From JAUIET01 sp045105115 (GTDB lineage: Bacteria; Pseudomonadota; Gammaproteobacteria; Pseudomonadales; JAUIET01), in NCBI GenBank assembly GCA_045105115.1, contig JBGCDE010000073.1, forward strand, positions 1-9,879: a stretch of DNA of 9,879 bases. The letters run 5' to 3'. Under the pieces are notes generated by a model that ran no database searches, was not told the origin of the DNA, and saw only the letters and a program-made list of their open reading frames with translations. Shown here piece by piece: positions 5,373 to 9,879 of this stretch (position 1 is the stretch's first letter; every line of letters begins with the position of its first letter). A program made the position numbers and the translations under genes.

Positions 5373-7061
5373 ATGGCAAATCAGAAGCAATTATTGAAGT
5401 CCATAGAGCAGTCAGAAGATGGACCGCACATTGCCGCAATTTTCGACTTTGACGGCACCCTGATTGCTGGCTACTCAGCGACTGTTTTTATTCGTGAGCA
5501 AATTCGCCGGGGTGACATAACACCTTCACAGTTTGTGGAGCTAATGAACGCAATGTCAGGCTTTGGTCTGGGTCGGCTTGGCTTTTCGGCGATGATGATG
5601 GTGACCGCGCAATTCATGCGTGGTGTGCCGGAAGAGTCGTATCGTGAAATGGGCGATAAGCTCTACGTATCACAAATTGCACGGATGATTTACCCAGAAT
5701 CCAGAGCATTGGTCGACGCGCATATAAAGAAAGGTCATACAGTTGCGGTTATTTCATCGGCCACACCGTATCAGGTTGAAGCGGCCGCCCATGATCTTGG
5801 TATCAAGCACGTATTGTGCACCTATCTGGAAGTCGAGAATGGCGAATTTACTGGGCAGGTGGTTCGTCCTACCTGTTTTGGTGAAGGCAAAGTGCATGCA
5901 GCCGAGCGCTTGGCGAGCGAGGTGAATGCTGACCTTGATGAAAGCTTTTTCTACTCAGACAGCACAGATGATTTAGAGCTGTTGGAGCGGATCGGGAATC
6001 CGCGTGCCTTGAATCCCAGCAATAAGCTGGAACGTCATGCCCGCAAGAAACGTTGGCCTGTTGTGCATTATGGCAGCCGTGGTCGCCCGACTGTGATGCA
6101 ATTTGCGCGCACCATTGCCGCAACCAGCAGTCTGGTGACTTCTTTTGTCGCTGGCCTGCCTTTGTATGCACTAACAGGTTCCATGCGTGATGCGCGTAAT
6201 TTTTCCTTCTCGCTGTTCGCTGACACCGCCAGTGCGCTGATCGGCATGGAGCTAAACGTTATTGGTGAAGAGCACTTATGGTCTAGCCGGCCGGCAGTGT
6301 TTATTTTTAACCATCAAAGTAAGGCCGATGTCATCATCATGGCCAAGCTTATCAGGCGAGATATTACGGGTATCGGCAAGAAGGAAATTCGAAAAATTCC
6401 CGTCATTGGTCAAGTCATGGAGGCGGGCGGCCTGGTGCTTATTGATCGAGAAAATTCAGGCAGTGCGATCGATGCAATGCAGCCATTGGTTGATGTGATG
6501 ATCAACGAAGGGAAAAGCGTGGTTTTAGCACCAGAAGGCACGCGCACCATTTCTCCTAAATTGAATCCCTTTAAAAAGGGTGCATTTCATTTGGCGATGC
6601 AGGCTGGCGTGCCAATAGTGCCGATCGTGATTCGTAATGCCGGTGATGTTGCGCCCAAGGGTGATTTCGTTCTTCGACCTGCAACAGTTGATGTAGAGGT
6701 TTTGCCGCCAGTAGACACGAGTACGTGGAATAAGGCGACACTGAATGACCATGTTCGTGATGTGCGCAATATGTTTCTCGCAGCAATGGGGCAGCCAGCA
6801 GAGACAGCCGGTGTGAAAAAGGCGGCCGCCAAAAAAACGGTCAGCAAAAAAACCAGTACAAAGAAAGTTGCAACAAAGAAAACAGCCACTAAGAAAGACA
6901 GTGTCAAGAAGGCGGCTACCAAAAAGACCAGTACCAAGAAAACGACTGCCAAAAAAACGAGCGGCAAAAAAGCCTCTGCCAAAAAGGCCAGTGCCAAGAA
7001 AGTCAGTAACACCCGTAGCAAAAGGCGCACCGTCAGGCCTAAGCCTAAAGCCGGAGCCTGA
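5373..7061 (+). CDS. plsC: Fusion of HAD-IB phosphatase and 1-acylglycerol-3-phosphate acyltransferase with a lysine-repeat tail
   Basis: A 562-residue three-part protein. Residues about 18-225 form a HAD-IB (SerB/CicA-like) phosphatase with DFDGTL at 25-30 (nucleophile D25, acid/base D27), SSAT at 128-131, K173 and SDSTDD at 195-200. A moderately hydrophobic stretch at 242-270 may touch or cross the membrane. Residues about 290-470 are a PlsC-type acyltransferase with NHQSKAD at 313-319 (H314 and D319 of the HX4D pair) and EGTR at 388-391. It should acylate lysophosphatidate to phosphatidate at the inner membrane; the substrate of the phosphatase half is unknown, with phosphoserine and lipid phosphates both possible. 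Residues 482-546 are thirteen KKxxx repeats, and the last residues are also basic. ATG 5373 has AGGAG twelve bases upstream; an earlier in-frame ATG at 5316 lacks support. plsB follows after 20 bases, so the two genes form an operon. The same HAD-PlsC architecture is known from Rv2483c of M. tuberculosis, without, as far as I recall, such a tail. Confidence 0.92.
   Translation: MANQKQLLKSIEQSEDGPHIAAIFDFDGTLIAGYSATVFIREQIRRGDITPSQFVELMNAMSGFGLGRLGFSAMMMVTAQFMRGVPEESYREMGDKLYVSQIARMIYPESRALVDAHIKKGHTVAVISSATPYQVEAAAHDLGIKHVLCTYLEVENGEFTGQVVRPTCFGEGKVHAAERLASEVNADLDESFFYSDSTDDLELLERIGNPRALNPSNKLERHARKKRWPVVHYGSRGRPTVMQFARTIAATSSLVTSFVAGLPLYALTGSMRDARNFSFSLFADTASALIGMELNVIGEEHLWSSRPAVFIFNHQSKADVIIMAKLIRRDITGIGKKEIRKIPVIGQVMEAGGLVLIDRENSGSAIDAMQPLVDVMINEGKSVVLAPEGTRTISPKLNPFKKGAFHLAMQAGVPIVPIVIRNAGDVAPKGDFVLRPATVDVEVLPPVDTSTWNKATLNDHVRDVRNMFLAAMGQPAETAGVKKAAAKKTVSKKTSTKKVATKKTATKKDSVKKAATKKTSTKKTTAKKTSGKKASAKKASAKKVSNTRSKRRTVRPKPKAGA
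6816..7010 (+). repeat. Thirteen in-frame KKxxx repeats (H1/AlgP-like tail) in the plsC fusion
   Basis: Thirteen consecutive 15-base units each encode KK followed by three small residues, mostly A, T, S and V. Units use AAA and AAG in different mixtures and differ in the other codons, so the DNA repeat is old or under coding selection and not a fresh duplication. Runs of seven A occur inside it, which could be prone to slippage. Similar lysine/alanine-rich tails occur in bacterial histone-H1-like proteins, AlgP and the phasin PhaF, where they bind DNA. Confidence 0.9.
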
Positions 7062-7081
7062 TACAGTTTCGAGACCAAGCT

Positions 7082-9415
7082 ATGCACACCAGTATTCTTA
7101 ATCGAAGCAGCCCGTGGCCGCTAGCCAATGACAGCGAGTGTGTGTTCATTCTTGATGTTATCAATAGCGTTGAGCAGGAAATACTGACGCAGTGGATTAA
7201 TCACCACCGCCCGGAAAACCAACCGCCGCCAAGAATAGTGGCCATCAACCTGAGCGATGACACGCGCGGTATTGATGCCAAGCCCTTGCTTGCAGCGCTC
7301 AACCTGGTTGAAAAAACCTTGTTGGTTCCTGTGCGTATCGCTTGGCGTCGTGCTCCACAAGAATTGACATCACGTCCCAGAGTTCGCGACCTGCTGTTAG
7401 GTGATCCTCGTAGACCAAAGCCGGTTAAGGCGCGAAAGTTATCAGTAGAAGAGCCTGAGCGAGTCTATTTGTTGGCGGGTCAGTCAGCCACTCTCAATGA
7501 CCTACAGCAACGGTTTCTAGAGCAGAATGTACAGCCTGATTCAGAACATGAACTCGCTTTGGCTGGTTTCATCGCGCGCCAAGCGGCGCTAACGCTTGAT
7601 ATTACCGAGCGCAAGTTACGTGGCGGCCGATATAAAGTACCCAGGCATGTGGCGGAAGTGTTGCGTAATAGTCCGGCGTTTCTACGCGACGTTGAAAGCC
7701 TGGCGCAGAAAAGTGGAAGGTCCAAGCAAGATCTACTTACCGAAGCCGATGGCTACATGAAAGAAATGATCACCCAGCCGCGCACTTTTTGGCTGGATAT
7801 TTACGCCAAATTCAACAACTTTCTGCTTGGTCTTGGCTATGAAGACAAGGTGGTTTACGACGCCGAGTCGATTGAAAAAATGCGCAGTATGGTGCGCGAT
7901 CATCCGGCGCTGTTGTTATGGACGCACAAAACCTATCTTGATGGCGCAGTTGTTCCAAAAGTGATGTACGACAACGATTTTCCAACACCGCATATGTTCG
8001 GTGGGGCGAATCTTAGTTTTGCTGGTCTTGGTGCTTTATTGCGCCGTTCAGGTGCCATTTTTATTCGCCGAAGCTTCCAGGACAATGACTTATACAAACT
8101 CACACTTCGCCACTACATCGGTCTATTGATGGATAAACGTTTCCCGATGAATTGGTCGTTCGAGGGAACCCGGTCGCGACTCGGTAAGTTAATGCCGCCG
8201 CGCTACGGCTTATTGAAATATGTGTTGGAAGCTTGTCACGCCAGTGATGCGAGAAACATCCATATTATTCCTGTCTCAATTTCCTATGACTTAATAAGAG
8301 ACGTAGAAGAATACGCCACAGAGCAAATGGGCAGGCAAAAAAGCGCAGAATCGCTGTCGTGGTTTATTGGTTATATTCGCAGCCTGGCAAAGCCCATGGG
8401 TAAGGTCTATATGGATATTGGCGAGCCCGTTGTGCTTGAACGTGCGCCTGATCCAGATGATCGGCTCGCGCTGTCAAAAATTGCGTTTCAGGTAGCCGTT
8501 CAAGCAAACAACGTGACGCCATTAACGTTTCCTTCATTAGTCACTACCAGTCTATTGGCAAAAGCGCCGCGCGCGCAGACAGAACGGCAAGTCATCCAGG
8601 ATATTCGTGAGTTACTGCACTATGCAGAGCAGCGAGAACTGCGAGTATCGGAAGATTTTGACCTGGATTACGCAGACCACATGGACGGTCTGTTGGGTAT
8701 TATGATTGATGAAGGTATTGTTACCCGCTATGACCAAGGCCCCGACATCGTTTATGGAATAGCGCCTGACCAGCATGCTGTTGCCAGTTATTACCGCAAT
8801 ACTGTGATTCATTTCTTTGTTAACAAGGCACTGATCGAACTTGCCTTGTTGAAAGCCAGTGATGCGGCTGAAAGCGATGCAAGTGATGTATTTTGGCAGG
8901 AAATTGAAAACCTGCGCGACTTGTTCAAATTTGAGTTTTTCTATGCGCCAAGTGAAGAATTTCGACAGGAAATTATTGCTGAGTTGAATTTGTGCGACCC
9001 CGACTGGCAAGTGAAACTGGGTCAAGGGCCTGAACAAATTTTGCGAATGCTGAATACTATGACTCCCTTGCTGGCGCACGCTACCTTACAAAGTTATGTT
9101 GAAGCTTATTCGGTAGTTGCCGACATGCTAACTCGTTTAGCGGTTAACGAGACCTTGGAAGAAAAAGCCTGTGTTGAGCAGGCGCTTAAGTTTGGCCGCC
9201 AGGCGTATTTGCAACGTAGGATTAACAGTGAGGCGTCAATTGGAAAATTGTTGTTCAAAAATGCTCACCAACTGATGCAGCACCGGCGCCTGCTGGATGC
9301 AGGCAGTGATAATTTAGAGGAACGCAGAAAAGCCATGGCGCGAGAACTAAGACAAAATGTACTACGGCTTGATCGATTGAAAGCCATTGAAGTAAGTCGT
9401 GGAGAGCAAGTTTGA
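7082..9415 (+). CDS. plsB: PlsB-type glycerol-3-phosphate 1-O-acyltransferase
   Basis: A 777-residue membrane-associated acyltransferase; E. coli PlsB has 807 residues. It should transfer an acyl chain from acyl-ACP or acyl-CoA to position 1 of glycerol-3-phosphate, making lysophosphatidate, the first step of phospholipid synthesis. The four acyltransferase blocks are present: WTHKTYLD at 280-287 (H282 and D287), GAIFIRR at 324-330, FEGTRSRLGKLMPPRYG at 360-376 and IIPVSISYD at 395-403. Residues 1-230 and 430-777 are the long flanking regions of this family, without obvious membrane spans. The block III form FEGTRSR...PP resembles mycobacterial PlsB2 more than the EGGRSRTGR of E. coli, judged from memory. 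ATG 7082 follows the plsC stop by 20 bases with only a weak GAG upstream, so translation may be coupled. Its product is the substrate of the PlsC domain encoded just before it. Its last four bases overlap the start of the lipase gene. Confidence 0.92.
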   Translation: MHTSILNRSSPWPLANDSECVFILDVINSVEQEILTQWINHHRPENQPPPRIVAINLSDDTRGIDAKPLLAALNLVEKTLLVPVRIAWRRAPQELTSRPRVRDLLLGDPRRPKPVKARKLSVEEPERVYLLAGQSATLNDLQQRFLEQNVQPDSEHELALAGFIARQAALTLDITERKLRGGRYKVPRHVAEVLRNSPAFLRDVESLAQKSGRSKQDLLTEADGYMKEMITQPRTFWLDIYAKFNNFLLGLGYEDKVVYDAESIEKMRSMVRDHPALLLWTHKTYLDGAVVPKVMYDNDFPTPHMFGGANLSFAGLGALLRRSGAIFIRRSFQDNDLYKLTLRHYIGLLMDKRFPMNWSFEGTRSRLGKLMPPRYGLLKYVLEACHASDARNIHIIPVSISYDLIRDVEEYATEQMGRQKSAESLSWFIGYIRSLAKPMGKVYMDIGEPVVLERAPDPDDRLALSKIAFQVAVQANNVTPLTFPSLVTTSLLAKAPRAQTERQVIQDIRELLHYAEQRELRVSEDFDLDYADHMDGLLGIMIDEGIVTRYDQGPDIVYGIAPDQHAVASYYRNTVIHFFVNKALIELALLKASDAAESDASDVFWQEIENLRDLFKFEFFYAPSEEFRQEIIAELNLCDPDWQVKLGQGPEQILRMLNTMTPLLAHATLQSYVEAYSVVADMLTRLAVNETLEEKACVEQALKFGRQAYLQRRINSEASIGKLLFKNAHQLMQHRRLLDAGSDNLEERRKAMARELRQNVLRLDRLKAIEVSRGEQV

Positions 9416-9879
9416 GCAATCCTCTTGAAAGCTCGGCTAAGGTGTTGAATTCAAAGTATGGAAGCTTGTATTGTCAGCGATGGGAGGCGCAGGGAGAAGC
9501 GCGCGCTGTGGTACTGTTAGTGCATGGTATGGGCGAACATTGTCAGCGCTATGATGTGCTGGCAAATACGCTCGCCAAACACAGTATATCTGTGTGCGCG
9601 TTTGACTTACCCGGGCATGGGCAATCACCCGGCATTCCAGGTTTTGTCGAACACTTTTCAGATCATGTTGACGCGGTTTTGGCGTATCGAGAGCAGCTCA
9701 GCGATTATTGCGAAGGACTGCCGGTGTTCTTGCTTGGTCACAGTATGGGAGGCTTGATCAGCGTTCTTGCTTTGCTGCGTGCACAAGAGCAGTTCAAGGG
9801 CTGCGTATTATCGGGCTCAGCGATCATGAGCCCTTTGCAACCGGGCATGCTGCAAATGCTGACCATACGTTTATTATCA
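9412..9879 (+). CDS. Alpha/beta hydrolase, monoacylglycerol lipase/lysophospholipase-like, 3' part missing
   Basis: The first 156 codons are present and the gene runs off the right edge; the family usually has 270-320 residues. Landmarks are HGMGEHCQRY at 38-47 (oxyanion-hole HG and the GEH-RY signature of monoacylglycerol lipases), DLPGHGQSPG at 65-74, and the nucleophile elbow GHSMGG at 109-114 with S111; the Asp and His of the triad lie beyond the edge. It should cleave ester bonds of monoacylglycerols or lysophospholipids. I start at TTG 9412 because it gives a TTGA overlap with the plsB stop and follows GGAGAG at five bases, a typical coupled start. GTG 9442 is a less likely alternative. 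There is no ATG before the catalytic core. Its place after plsC and plsB suggests lipid turnover as its role. Confidence 0.87.
   Translation, partial: MSNPLESSAKVLNSKYGSLYCQRWEAQGEARAVVLLVHGMGEHCQRYDVLANTLAKHSISVCAFDLPGHGQSPGIPGFVEHFSDHVDAVLAYREQLSDYCEGLPVFLLGHSMGGLISVLALLRAQEQFKGCVLSGSAIMSPLQPGMLQMLTIRLLS

Noticed and set aside
6587..7087. A 166-codon minus-strand open frame that looks like a highly hydrophobic multi-helix membrane protein.
   Set aside because: It is the antisense of the lysine-repeat tail and the end of the acyltransferase domain: AAA/AAG codons read backwards give F and L, which imitates membrane helices. The plus-strand gene has intact catalytic motifs.
6868..7101. A basic plus-strand open frame overlapping the plsC tail, considered as a product of programmed frameshifting at the A-runs.
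   Set aside because: It is a frame-shifted copy of the lysine repeats. The A-runs do not form a proper slippery heptamer in the zero frame, and no stimulatory structure is evident.
8612..9079. A 155-codon minus-strand open frame.
   Set aside because: It lies entirely within plsB, has no recognisable motif and no ribosome-binding site that I can see; it is a shadow of the plus-strand gene.

Overview
The window is chromosomal DNA of roughly balanced base composition from a Gram-negative bacterium. It most likely comes from a gammaproteobacterium, because the DHH phosphoesterase, the DpkA-like reductase and the PlsB-type acyltransferase resemble proteins I know from that class. The order and genus cannot be told from this sequence. 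There is no tRNA, rRNA, CRISPR array, insertion sequence or phage gene. The coding is dense and looks like ordinary housekeeping or metabolic DNA, without clear signs of recent transfer.

Layout. (1) Positions 1-2614 hold three genes on the minus strand. In order of transcription they are an unrecognised four-helix membrane protein with a coiled-coil tail (2614-1595), a DHH/DHHA1 phosphoesterase (1423-473) and the start of an aldose 1-epimerase-like protein (449, running off the left edge). (2) A 226-base divergent region (2615-2840) with several inverted repeats separates them from an NAD(P)-dependent aldehyde dehydrogenase on the plus strand (2841-4277). (3) A DpkA-like imino-acid reductase of the malate/L-lactate dehydrogenase family is encoded convergently (5268-4270), and its stop overlaps that of the aldehyde dehydrogenase by 8 bases. 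(4) A second divergent region (5269-5372) precedes a compact plus-strand lipid operon. It encodes a fusion of a HAD-IB phosphatase, a PlsC-type acyltransferase and a lysine-repeat tail (5373-7061), then a PlsB-type glycerol-3-phosphate acyltransferase (7082-9415), then a monoacylglycerol-lipase-like alpha/beta hydrolase (9412 to the right edge).

How the genes work together. The lipid operon is the most coherent unit. PlsB would acylate glycerol-3-phosphate to lysophosphatidate, and the PlsC domain would acylate that to phosphatidate. The fused HAD phosphatase and the downstream lipase could dephosphorylate or deacylate related lipids. The adjacent pairing of a HAD-PlsC fusion with a PlsB2-like protein recalls the Rv2483c/Rv2482c pair of Mycobacterium tuberculosis. 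The aldehyde dehydrogenase and the DpkA-like reductase may both act in amino-acid or aldehyde catabolism, but they are convergent, so a shared pathway is only a guess. The most unusual single feature is the run of thirteen KKxxx repeats ending the phospholipid enzyme. No complete new defence or mobile system was found; the least-explained gene is the membrane protein at 1595-2614.
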